A stretch of DNA of 8,205 bases from Planctomycetota bacterium (GTDB lineage: Bacteria > Planctomycetota > SZUA-567 > H5-PLA8 > CALKMO01), in the NCBI GenBank assembly GCA_026417845.1, contig JAOACM010000184.1, positions 1 to 8,205 on the forward strand. Reading direction: 5' to 3'. Under the pieces are notes generated by a model. That model had not been told where the DNA came from. It ran no database searches and was given only the letters and a program-made list of their open reading frames with translations. Below are positions 1 through 6,063 of this stretch, in pieces (the first letter of the stretch is position 1; every line of letters starts with the position of its first letter). Position numbers and translations under genes: made by a program.

Positions 1-220
1 TTCGAGCCCTGAAGGGCTTTCGCGACATGATGCAGAACACAACCTGCATTACGGCAAGGACTTAGAGCCCGCCGGAAACCTCCGGCGATCAGCTTATACG
101 CTCAGCGATCCACACTGCCCGGCGGGAAGTTTTGGGACAGGCTCTTATGGGCGAAGCTTCCGGTCTGGCCGGCATCATGACTGTTAATGCATAGCCCCCC
201 GCGACATTTACACATGGATT
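1..220. other. Gene-poor left edge with two short hairpins
   Basis: I see no convincing gene here. One plus-strand frame is open from base 2 to a TAA at 185-187 (61 codons) and another from base 3 to a TAG at 63-65 (20 codons). Either could be the 3' end of a gene converging on the kinase, but neither peptide is recognisable. Two perfect small dyads are visible: AGCCC-TGAA-GGGCT at 5-18, followed by three T on the plus strand, and CGCCGGA-AACC-TCCGGCG at 70-87, with no T-run on either side. AGAGCC (64-69) is also complementary to GGCTCT (140-145). These may act as weak bidirectional transcription ends between convergent genes, but no rho-independent terminator with a proper T-tract is present. 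Confidence 0.35.
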
Positions 221-1567
221 TCAGCCTGCCGGTTTTTCAGCGTTGGGCGTACCGATCGGCATCGAAGTTTTCCTGCCCATGCCCGGCCGGGGCTCCGGGT
301 CTTCTTTTTGCCTGGGTGGTTTCAGGAGGGCGATGGCAATGGCGGCGGCGGCCAGGATGGCCAGCAGGCCAGCGATTATCGCCCACTGCGTCCAATCCGC
401 GCGATCCCATCCGACTTTCCGCATCACGGCGCCGACAGGTATCCTGCGGATCCCCGTAAGCGGCCCCACGGAAGCAGGGTGGACCGGCGGCTTGCCGCCG
501 CTCCGTTTGAGGACCTTCCCTTTGCGCGAGGGCACGCCGCCGGACTCCACCAGCGTTATATCCGCCAGCAGTTCCTCTGGCGTCTGTTGGCGGTCTTCCG
601 GCTTCTTGGACAGCATCTTTTCAATCAGGGCCTCGATACCCTCGCTCGCCCCAGGAGCCAGACGACGGACGGGTACCGGCTCCTCCGAGACATGTTTGCT
701 CATCACTATCATGGCGTTGCCCCCCGGGAAGGGGGGCTGGCCGGTCATCATGTGATACATTGAGGCGCCCAGGCTGTAGATGTCGCTGCGCACATCCACG
801 TCCTGAATGCCGCGCGCCTGCTCCGGCGATATGTAGTAGGGAGTGCCGACGGCCACGCCGGTCTGTGTGACCTTGGCGTCGCTTCCTCCGCGCCAGGCCA
901 GACCGAAGTCCGTCAGTTTCGCCATGCCGTCGGCGTCCACCAGAATGTTTGCCGGCTTTATGTCCCTGTGCACCACGCCACGGGTACAGGCGGCGGACAG
1001 GGCTGCAGCCATCTGACGCGCGACAGCCAGCGTCTCCCCTTCGGACATCGGTCCCCTCTCCTCAATAATGCTCTCAACGTCCTTACCCTCCACGAATTCC
1101 ATCGCTATATAGTGGAGGCCTCCGCTGACTCCCACGCCGAAACAACGGACGATGTTGGGATGATCGAGAGACGCCACGGCCCGGGCTTCGCGCCTGAAAC
1201 GCTCCAGAAACTCTTCGTCGCGCGCAAGGTCGGGTGGCAGAACCTTCAATGCCACGCGCCTCCCTTCCTCCACATGCTCGGCCAGATAGACGGTCCCCAT
1301 GCCTCCCTGGCCAAGCTTGCCGATAATGCGGTAAGGACCGATGCGCTTCTTATCTTCCCCCTGGAGTTTTGCCTGAATGTCCAACACCTTTCTTATTTGT
1401 TCAGCGTTGAGATATCTTTTTGCCAGCATCAGCTCGCCTATCCGGTTGCCGGGTCCTCGAGGTTTTCTGGCCTGCTCCTCAAGACATTCATTGACTTTTT
1501 CGGAAGAGACGAACCCTTCGCGAATAGCTATCTGTCCGAAGAGATGTTCAAATTTACGCGCAGTCAT
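221..1567 (-). CDS. Membrane-anchored eukaryote-like Ser/Thr protein kinase with N-terminal GspE-N-like tandem module
   Basis: This is a 448-residue protein that transfers phosphate from ATP to Ser/Thr, as in the bacterial PknB (Hanks-type) family. Residues 10-32 and 43-65 form two similar helical units resembling the N-terminal domain of GspE/PilB ATPases. The kinase domain spans about 78-340: glycine loop GKLGQGGMGTVY (83-94), Lys108 in VALK, helix-C Glu127, HRD (200-202) with Lys204 and Asn207, DFG (220-222), an activation loop with TQT (234-236) and SPE (247-249). All catalytic residues are present, so it should be active. A hydrophobic helix at about 395-415 follows a basic/Pro linker, leaving only about 33 residues outside, so there is no extracytoplasmic sensor domain. 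An open TTG start at 1609 exists, but it lacks a ribosome site and would place a perfect hairpin inside the gene. The ATG at 1567 has GAGA upstream and is preferred. Function is firm; substrates are unknown. Confidence 0.95.
   Translation of the reverse strand: MTARKFEHLFGQIAIREGFVSSEKVNECLEEQARKPRGPGNRIGELMLAKRYLNAEQIRKVLDIQAKLQGEDKKRIGPYRIIGKLGQGGMGTVYLAEHVEEGRRVALKVLPPDLARDEEFLERFRREARAVASLDHPNIVRCFGVGVSGGLHYIAMEFVEGKDVESIIEERGPMSEGETLAVARQMAAALSAACTRGVVHRDIKPANILVDADGMAKLTDFGLAWRGGSDAKVTQTGVAVGTPYYISPEQARGIQDVDVRSDIYSLGASMYHMMTGQPPFPGGNAMIVMSKHVSEEPVPVRRLAPGASEGIEALIEKMLSKKPEDRQQTPEELLADITLVESGGVPSRKGKVLKRSGGKPPVHPASVGPLTGIRRIPVGAVMRKVGWDRADWTQWAIIAGLLAILAAAAIAIALLKPPRQKEDPEPRPGMGRKTSMPIGTPNAEKPAG
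1373..1540 (-). repeat. Two-unit protein repeat at the kinase N-terminus (GspE-N-like)
   Basis: Kinase residues 10-32 and 43-65 align over 23 residues without gaps. Gly11/Gly44, Glu23/Glu56, Leu29/Leu62 and Gln32/Gln65 are identical, and the hydrophobic positions between are conserved. The pattern (small-Gly-x-hydrophobic, a short turn, then Glu and a helix ending in Gln) is that of the N-terminal helical unit of type II secretion ATPases (T2SSE_N/MshEN-like). The family resemblance is by eye. The internal duplication is seen directly. Confidence 0.6.
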
Positions 1568-1590
1568 ACCTGTCTCTATGCACGGTGCAA

Positions 1591-1606
1591 AGCTGGTTTT
1601 CCAGCT
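1591..1606 (-). promoter_or_regulatory. Perfect hairpin in the kinase leader
   Basis: AGCTGG (1591-1596), a four-base loop, and CCAGCT (1601-1606) make a perfect six-pair stem. It ends 23 bases upstream of the kinase ATG. It would lie in the 5' leader if the ATG at 1567 is the start, so it could modulate translation or act as a protein-binding dyad. It has no T-run, so it is not an ordinary terminator. The role is inferred only from position. Confidence 0.35.
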
Positions 1607-1887
1607 CAAAAACGCACTGCACCACGGGAATCGCCATTTACGAGACGCACCTGGTGCATTTCATGCTGCAGTTTTAAGGCAACTATGCGGGCGGAGAGTC
1701 GTTCTTTCTGAGCGCCCGTCCAAAAACTCTGGGCGATGTGCTCAGGGATTGATGCTGCCTTCCCTTCTGTCCGGAGTTTTCTGGACTGGCTCTTGGTGGA
1801 CTCGCAGTTTTTCCACAGTGGGCCGCGATGAATCCTGCGGAAGGCAACCTGGCCGGCTCCCGGTTTCCATCCGGCTCTCTCAGTCAA
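1606..1887 (-). CDS. Doubtful small ORF between the acidic protein and the kinase
   Basis: A 93-codon frame opens with TTG, directly after the acidic-protein gene, and closes 38 bases before the kinase ATG. The C-terminal third (an Arg/Lys/Leu-rich run ending before VNGDSRG) could be helical, but the first two thirds look like random translation, with scattered Trp, Cys and Pro and no domain I recognise. The start overlaps the hairpin after the upstream gene and I see no ribosome site. It is listed because it fills most of a roughly 340-base gap in an otherwise co-directional pair. The likelier reading is a noncoding leader for the kinase. Confidence 0.15.
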   Translation of the reverse strand: MTERAGWKPGAGQVAFRRIHRGPLWKNCESTKSQSRKLRTEGKAASIPEHIAQSFWTGAQKERLSARIVALKLQHEMHQVRLVNGDSRGAVRF

Positions 1888-1907
1888 GCCTGAACTGCCT
1901 TCAGGCT
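1887..1907 (-). terminator. Hairpin at the 3' end of the acidic-protein gene
   Basis: AGCCTGAA (1887-1894), the loop CTGCC and TTCAGGCT (1900-1907) form a perfect eight-pair stem that overlaps the TAG stop (1906-1908). On the minus strand only two T follow, so this is not a classical intrinsic terminator. It may stabilise the mRNA end or partially separate expression of the acidic protein from the kinase. Confidence 0.35.
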
Positions 1908-3387
1908 ACTTGAGATTTCCCGCATCAAACGCTTCAATAGCCTCTATCTCGCCTGGGCGGTTATCCAGCTTTCTCAGCAAAGCCCCGAGATCTGTTCGCA
2001 GCGTCTCCGGTTTCTCCGCAGCGTGTTCCGCGCGTGGGCGCATCCCGACTCCCGGAGGAGTAGCGGATGATGACGAGTTCGAGGCATCAGGTTTTTGTGG
2101 CGGAGCTTCGATCCCGCTGCCGGCGGCCGGGCCCGGTTGCCCGTTCATTTGTCCGCCGCGATTACGCTGCATCTGAAGCCTGAAGGCATAGTTGCGGGCA
2201 TCGCGCGCGTGCCGGTTATACTCCGCCGCCTGGTCGTCCCAGCCCCCATATTCCTTGTCATCCGTAAACTGCTTCCGCGCCTCGGCGATCAGGTTCGCGG
2301 CTTTCTCCCATGCCAGCGCGGCTTTTTCGTATTGCTCCGGCTCTCTCTCCTCCTCTTTCCTGGCGTCCTGTTCGTTCCATATCTTTTGCGCCTCCGCGGC
2401 TGCCTTTACAATATCAACATCCAGCTGCTTGCGGATTTCCACTACCTTCGGTTTTACCGGCCCCTGGATGACTCTCTGATAAAAAACGTAGGCGCCAAGG
2501 CCGAGGCAGGCGAGGGCCATCATGCCGCACAAGGTCCATGCGATCATTTTCGGTAGCGATCCCGGCGATCCTTTCCGGCGCGATCCCGTTGCTTCCCGTT
2601 TCGTATCCAGCCTTCTGGTACGGGCCGTCGTCCTGGTGCCGGCCGTGGCGGTCCCTGCACTGGCGTTTGCTGTTTTCGCTTCCTTCGGAGATATTGCTCT
2701 GCCTGCTTGCGGCTCCTGGCCTGAGACTGCCGGGGGGGCGTTATTGCCTGCCGTCACCCCCTTACCTTCTCCCTTTTCTCCTGCCTTCTCTTTCCCGCCG
2801 GCAGTCGCCGATGCGACAGCCGCGGACGGAACTGATTGGGCGGCCATCGTTCCCGCCCCCGAAAATTTAGGGGCGGCCTTTGCCGCCCCGATGCCGCCGG
2901 TTTGTTTTTCTGCGCCGGCCGCGGTCCCGCCCGCCGAAAGTTTTCTCCGCTTTCTGCGCGTTTTTTTACCCTTCCGTTCTTCCTCTTCGTCTTCCTCTTC
3001 CTCGTCTTCGTCGTCTTCTTCGTCTTCCTCCTCTTCCTCCTCCTCGTCTTCTTCCTCTTCCTCGTCGTCTTCCTCTTCCTCGTCGTCTTCCTCCTCCTCG
3101 TCGTCTTCCTCCTCCTCGTCTTCGTCTTCATCCTCCTCCTCGTCGAGATCGTCTATATCCTCGTCGTCAAGATCGTCTATATCCTCATCGTCAAGATCAT
3201 CGATGTCTTCCTCGTCAAGATCGTCTACATCCTCATCGTCAATATCTTCCTCCTTCTCTTTTTCCTCCTCTTCCTCTTCTTCCTCTTTGGCGCGGCGGCG
3301 CCGGCGCGCGAGTTCGTCTTCCTCGAGTTTTTCCATCTCACTCCCGAACGATTTTTCCTCTGGCTTCGGATTCCCGGCAACCGGCAT
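1906..3387 (-). CDS. Highly acidic, repeat-bearing single-pass membrane protein of unknown function
   Basis: I do not recognise a family for this 493-residue protein. The N-terminus is charged, with a basic RRRRRAK block (28-34). Residues 35-137 are almost entirely Glu/Asp, including four copies of an eight-residue DIDDLDDE-type unit (53-84) and EEEEDD units (91-114). A basic cluster (138-149) and a long Ala/Gly/Thr/Lys-rich, probably disordered linker (150-280) follow. The linker holds many Thr next to Arg (239-257), plausible kinase targets. One membrane helix lies at about 281-303. Residues 315-408 are charged and helical (coiled-coil or TPR-like), followed by a Pro/Ser-rich spacer and a short amphipathic end. 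With the basic flank inside, the acidic half is predicted cytoplasmic and the helical half periplasmic. The ATG at 3387 is chosen over the longer open frame (to 3489) because AGGAGGT sits seven bases upstream. It lies upstream of the kinase on the same strand. Its role as scaffold or kinase substrate is inference. Confidence 0.85.
   Translation of the reverse strand: MPVAGNPKPEEKSFGSEMEKLEEDELARRRRRAKEEEEEEEEKEKEEDIDDEDVDDLDEEDIDDLDDEDIDDLDDEDIDDLDEEEDEDEDEEEEDDEEEEDDEEEEDDEEEEEDEEEEEEEDEEDDEDEEEEDEEEERKGKKTRRKRRKLSAGGTAAGAEKQTGGIGAAKAAPKFSGAGTMAAQSVPSAAVASATAGGKEKAGEKGEGKGVTAGNNAPPAVSGQEPQAGRAISPKEAKTANASAGTATAGTRTTARTRRLDTKREATGSRRKGSPGSLPKMIAWTLCGMMALACLGLGAYVFYQRVIQGPVKPKVVEIRKQLDVDIVKAAAEAQKIWNEQDARKEEEREPEQYEKAALAWEKAANLIAEARKQFTDDKEYGGWDDQAAEYNRHARDARNYAFRLQMQRNRGGQMNGQPGPAAGSGIEAPPQKPDASNSSSSATPPGVGMRPRAEHAAEKPETLRTDLGALLRKLDNRPGEIEAIEAFDAGNLK
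3046..3117 (-). repeat. 18-base tandem repeat encoding EEEEDD units
   Basis: Four consecutive 18-base units encode EEEEDD three times and then EEEEED (protein residues 91-114). On the plus strand the unit is almost pure pyrimidine (GTCTTCCTCNTCCTCGTC pattern). The copies differ mainly at third positions. The array is prone to replication slippage, so copy number may vary between strains. Confidence 0.8.
3136..3231 (-). repeat. 24-base tandem repeat encoding DIDDLDDE units
   Basis: Four 24-base units encode D-[IV]-D-D-L-D-[DE]-E (residues 53-84), with a five-residue partial copy just before (48-52). Unlike the surrounding homo-acidic tract, these units hold Ile and Leu at fixed spacing, giving hydrophobic positions every three to five residues. 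The DNA copies are near-identical, pointing to recent duplication or slippage. Confidence 0.85.
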
Positions 3388-3393
3388 GGTCTG

Positions 3394-3400
3394 ACCTCCT
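3394..3400 (-). promoter_or_regulatory. Strong ribosome binding site of the acidic-protein gene
   Basis: AGGAGGT on the minus strand, six to seven bases before the ATG at 3387, is a near-perfect Shine-Dalgarno site. It decides the start against the upstream in-frame extension. Confidence 0.85.
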
Positions 3401-3513
3401 ACCGAAATTCGCCTTCCTGACAGAGTGGGGGCACCGCGATGGAAAGCCCGCGGATGTATCCTCTTATTTTCCCCCACACCGCCTCGCACTGCCGAACCCC
3501 TTTCGAGGAGGGG

Positions 3514-3543
3514 AGTTTAGGAAACTCCGCCTTTCGCAGTCAA
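3514..3543 (-). promoter_or_regulatory. Candidate sigma70 promoter for the acidic-protein gene, with dyad over the -10
   Basis: On the minus strand, TTGACT (3543-3538) and TAAACT (3519-3514) are separated by 18 bases, and a run of eight T lies immediately upstream as a possible UP element. Transcription would start near 3507, giving a leader of about 120 bases. A perfect dyad GGAGTTT-AGG-AAACTCC (3512-3528) covers the -10 element and could be an operator. The -35 is one base from consensus; the -10 matches four of six. The promoter is inferred from motif and spacing only. Confidence 0.45.
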
Positions 3544-3580
3544 GAAAAAAAAGCCTGCCGTTTTGCCTGCTCCCACGCCT

Positions 3581-3609
3581 GGCCGGGGTTCGATTCCGAT
3601 CCCCCGGCC
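3581..3609. other. GC-rich hairpin in the divergent intergenic region
   Basis: GGCCGGGG (3581-3588) and CCCCGGCC (3602-3609) form a perfect eight-pair stem around a 13-base loop containing TTCGATTCC. It lies between the two candidate divergent promoters, upstream of both, and could be a regulator-binding site or an insulating structure. The rest of 3388-3903 holds candidate promoters and leaders; I see no gene in it. Confidence 0.35.
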
Positions 3610-3737
3610 CGGTAAGGAATATCCATTGGAATACGACCTTACGAGGCGGAAGGAGGCAGGCGCCGATCCGGCGTTCTCCCGCGTGGAGCCGGCCGCGCCT
3701 GCCCCGATCGGACCGGCCACGCCCTGACGCCGGGGGT

Positions 3738-3766
3738 TTGCATCTCTGCCCCTGTCCCTGTACACT
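3738..3766 (+). promoter_or_regulatory. Candidate sigma70 promoter for the FHA-RDD gene
   Basis: TTGCAT (3738-3743) and TACACT (3761-3766) are separated by exactly 17 bases. Each matches four of six consensus positions, which is meaningful in such GC-rich surroundings. Transcription would begin near 3773, about 130 bases before the ATG at 3904 and about 30 before the alternative GTG at 3805. Confidence 0.35.
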
Positions 3767-3903
3767 GTCCGTGGTGGTTTGGACTGCGGCAGAGAGCCTT
3801 TCTTGTGGCTCCCCGCCGGAAGCGGCATGCCGGTTGCGGCGCGGATCTCCCTGGGCACCTCAGGTGTGCGGGGTGCGGCATGCCGCGCGCGGAGAACGCG
3901 ACG

Positions 3904-5862
3904 ATGGCAAAGCTCATTGTTTATGTCGGCTCTGAAGTCCGGGAACACCGCATGGAAGCAGTTACGACTATCGGACGGCATCCGGATAACACCGTCCAGA
4001 TACTCGAACCGTTGGCTTCCCGCAGCCACACCCGGATAACCAGGGGGGCGGAAGGGTACGTTCTGGAAGACCTGAAGAGCGCCAATGGGACCGAAGTTAA
4101 TGGCAGGAAGGTAGAAAAGCACATCCTGAAACATGGGGATACGATAAGGATAGGCAACGTCCGCATCATCTTCGAAGAGGAGGAAGAGCAGAAGGCAGCC
4201 GCTGACATAGGGCCCACGCTGGTGGCCAGGCGCGAAGACGTTGGGCTGCCGCACCCGGCGGCCCCGCCACCGCGACCGGAACCGGCGGCGCTTCGCCCCG
4301 GCCGTCCGGCCGCGCGGGCACCTGAGCCTGAGCTCTCCATTATGGTCCCCAAACCGGGCATTCCGGCGCCGTCCGACAGGGATCGGGTGTCGCCGCGTGC
4401 GCTTTCTACGCCGGTCGAGTCGCCGACGCCGGCTTCCCCCTGCGGGGCCGCCCATCCGCCGGCCGCTCCTGTCTCTCCTGTTCCGCTCCGGGGTGCCGGA
4501 CCGGGGCCTTCCCGTGCCGGTGCCCCTCCCGGCGGGCGCGCCGAGGTGGAGCTGTCGTTGATGGTGCCAAAACCCCACATGGCGCCGTCTCCGGCGCCCG
4601 GAGCGGGAGGAGCACCGTTCTCCGCCGGTGCCATGCCCGCAGAACATCTGGTTGTCCCGGAAGCCAAGCCCGATGCCGTGCCGGCGCAGCCAACCACCCC
4701 CGTGCCGGCGGCGGGACATCCGCCGCCGCGCACGCCGCCCCCAGCCCCGCAGCCTGCCGCCCCGCCCCAACCCGTCGCTGCTGTTCGGACGCCGCCGCCC
4801 GCGACGCCGGCTCCAAGCCCAGTGATGGCCGCCGGTGCTCCAGCAGGCGATGCGGCCCAGCCAGGGCAGATGATCCCGATAGGACCGCAGGCAGGGTCAG
4901 CGCTGCCGATCGGGGGTATCCCGGGTACGATCCTGCCTCAGACGGGTGCCGGAACGCCACAACCGCTTCCCCTCCCGACTCCCGCTTCGGTGACCGCGCA
5001 GCGGATCGAGCCGGCCGACTTCCTGCTCCGGCTCGTCGCGGCGCTTCTGGATGCCGTCATACTGCTGGCCGTTCTCGGCGGATTGCTGTTCTATCCTATC
5101 TATGCCTTCGCGCTTCCGCTCGCGGGAACCGGCATACAGCGAACGATCCTTTCTCTCTCCGTAAGTCTGCTCTGCATGACGGCCGGGTTCCTGTACTTCG
5201 TCATTCAAGAGGGGGGATCGCGCCAGGCCACCTTTGGTAAAAGGCTCGTCATGATAAGGGTGATGGACATATACGGCCGGCCGTTGACAGCGGGAGCAGC
5301 CGCCATCCGGACGCTCTGCAAGGCCATCTCCGCCCTGCCATGCTTCCTTGGATTCGTCTGGGTGGTGTTTTCTAGGCAGAAGCAGGCGTGGCATGACGTT
5401 CTGGCGGGAGCCCTGGTAGCCATGCGGTACGAAGAGCCATGTGCCGCTCCGGCCGCCGCTTCCGGTGCGGTGGCGCTTCCGCCGCACCCTCCCGCGCCAC
5501 TTGTTCCCGCGGCGCCCCTTCGGGCGGATCCTTTGCCGCTTCATGCGACGCATGAACCTCCGGCCGGGCCGCCTCCTTTGTCGCCTGCGGCGAGGGAGCG
5601 GGAGGCCGCGGCTCCGCCTCCGCCCGTCACGGCACCGCATGCACCTGTCGCTCCGTCCGCGCCCACCGCGACGCCTGCGGCTGTCGCGGGTCGCAGGTGC
5701 CCGAGTTGCGGCGTCGCGATGAGTCCGACGGCCAGGTTCTGCCCGGAGTGCGGAACGAAGGTGCCGGAGGATGCGGCCGCCGGATCGAAATGCCCGGATT
5801 GCGGTTCCGCGGCCCGGCCGGGCGCAAAATTCTGCGGCAATTGCGGTCGCAGACTTGCATAG
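3904..5862 (+). CDS. FHA - RDD membrane - double zinc ribbon protein
   Basis: This 652-residue multidomain protein probably reads phosphothreonine at the inner membrane. The FHA domain at about 20-90 has the canonical GR-H (24-26), S39-x-x-H42 and N61-G62 residues. A long Pro/Ala-rich linker (about 112-366) carries two copies of ELS[IL]MVPKP (143-151, 216-224). An RDD-family membrane domain (about 370-508) has its signature Arg376, Asp383 and Asp498 and hydrophobic stretches at 374-400, 413-435 and 471-490. After a second Pro-rich linker come two zinc ribbons with CxxC pairs at Cys599/602 and 613/616, and Cys630/633 and 644/647. The ATG at 3904 has GGAGA eight bases upstream and begins right at the FHA fold. 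An in-frame GTG at 3805, with AGAGAG upstream, would add 33 residues containing HxxC-x9-CxxC, so the start is not fully settled. The natural partner is the kinase encoded divergently nearby (inference). Confidence 0.92.
   Translation: MAKLIVYVGSEVREHRMEAVTTIGRHPDNTVQILEPLASRSHTRITRGAEGYVLEDLKSANGTEVNGRKVEKHILKHGDTIRIGNVRIIFEEEEEQKAAADIGPTLVARREDVGLPHPAAPPPRPEPAALRPGRPAARAPEPELSIMVPKPGIPAPSDRDRVSPRALSTPVESPTPASPCGAAHPPAAPVSPVPLRGAGPGPSRAGAPPGGRAEVELSLMVPKPHMAPSPAPGAGGAPFSAGAMPAEHLVVPEAKPDAVPAQPTTPVPAAGHPPPRTPPPAPQPAAPPQPVAAVRTPPPATPAPSPVMAAGAPAGDAAQPGQMIPIGPQAGSALPIGGIPGTILPQTGAGTPQPLPLPTPASVTAQRIEPADFLLRLVAALLDAVILLAVLGGLLFYPIYAFALPLAGTGIQRTILSLSVSLLCMTAGFLYFVIQEGGSRQATFGKRLVMIRVMDIYGRPLTAGAAAIRTLCKAISALPCFLGFVWVVFSRQKQAWHDVLAGALVAMRYEEPCAAPAAASGAVALPPHPPAPLVPAAPLRADPLPLHATHEPPAGPPPLSPAAREREAAAPPPPVTAPHAPVAPSAPTATPAAVAGRRCPSCGVAMSPTARFCPECGTKVPEDAAAGSKCPDCGSAARPGAKFCGNCGRRLA
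4330..4575 (+). repeat. Two copies of a nine-residue linear motif in the FHA-protein linker
   Basis: Codons at 4330-4356 and 4549-4575 encode ELSIMVPKP and ELSLMVPKP, 73 residues apart in a linker otherwise built of Pro, Ala and Gly. The peptides differ by one conservative change, while five of the codons differ at synonymous third positions. Similarity therefore persists at the protein level, as expected of a binding motif rather than a recent DNA duplication. Confidence 0.75.
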
Positions 5863-6041
5863 GCGTTTGCGGCTTCTGTCGCGCAGGCGTAAGGTGTGAG
5901 GGGCGGGCCGGCCGCGCTCCCGCGTCGGACCGGCGCGGACTGAACGGGGCGGGAGCCGTCCGTTTCCGGCGCGACCGACCTTATGGGAGTGTAACGCGGG
6001 GACAGGCCGTTTCGCCCCCGGAACCGGCCGTCCTGCCGCTC

Positions 6042-6053
6042 AGGAGGGGAAGG
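6042..6053 (+). promoter_or_regulatory. Ribosome binding region of the GAF-GspE gene
   Basis: AGGAGGGGAAGG is a purine-rich Shine-Dalgarno region ending ten bases before the ATG at 6064. The distal AGGAGG is rather far (16 bases), so GGGGAAGG probably does the work. The 201-base gap from the FHA gene shows no clear terminator and only weak promoter-like sequence, so read-through from the FHA gene is possible. Confidence 0.6.
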
Positions 6054-6063
6054 TTTTCGAATC

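Noticed and set aside
1568..1609. TTG start for the kinase, 14 codons upstream
   Set aside because: No ribosome site precedes it, and a perfect hairpin would fall inside the coding region. The similarity to the GspE-N-like unit begins after the ATG at 1567.
3046..3231. CRISPR-like array
   Set aside because: The repeats are contiguous with no spacers and are in frame within a coding region.
2522..3394. Long plus-strand frame encoding a poly-serine protein
   Set aside because: It is the antisense shadow of the Glu/Asp tract (GAG/GAC runs read as CTC/TCC/TCG). The minus strand has the strong ribosome site, the membrane helix and a sensible domain layout.
3581..3609. tRNA-like GGTTCGATTCC (T-loop signature)
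   Set aside because: The flanking bases do not form a T-stem (only two pairs possible) and no acceptor, D or anticodon arm is found. The string is the loop of a GC hairpin.
3541..3610. Minus-strand hairpin followed by T8 as an intrinsic terminator
   Set aside because: The T-run lies 29 bases beyond the stem, too far to act as a terminator, and fits better as an UP element before TTGACT.
3517..4770. Long minus-strand Arg/Gly-rich frame opposite the FHA gene
   Set aside because: High-GC shadow of the FHA-RDD gene; no domain, and the plus strand shows full FHA signatures.
5863..6063. Promoter or terminator between the FHA and ATPase genes
   Set aside because: Only imperfect GC-rich inverted repeats without T-runs, and no paired -35/-10 elements with good spacing.
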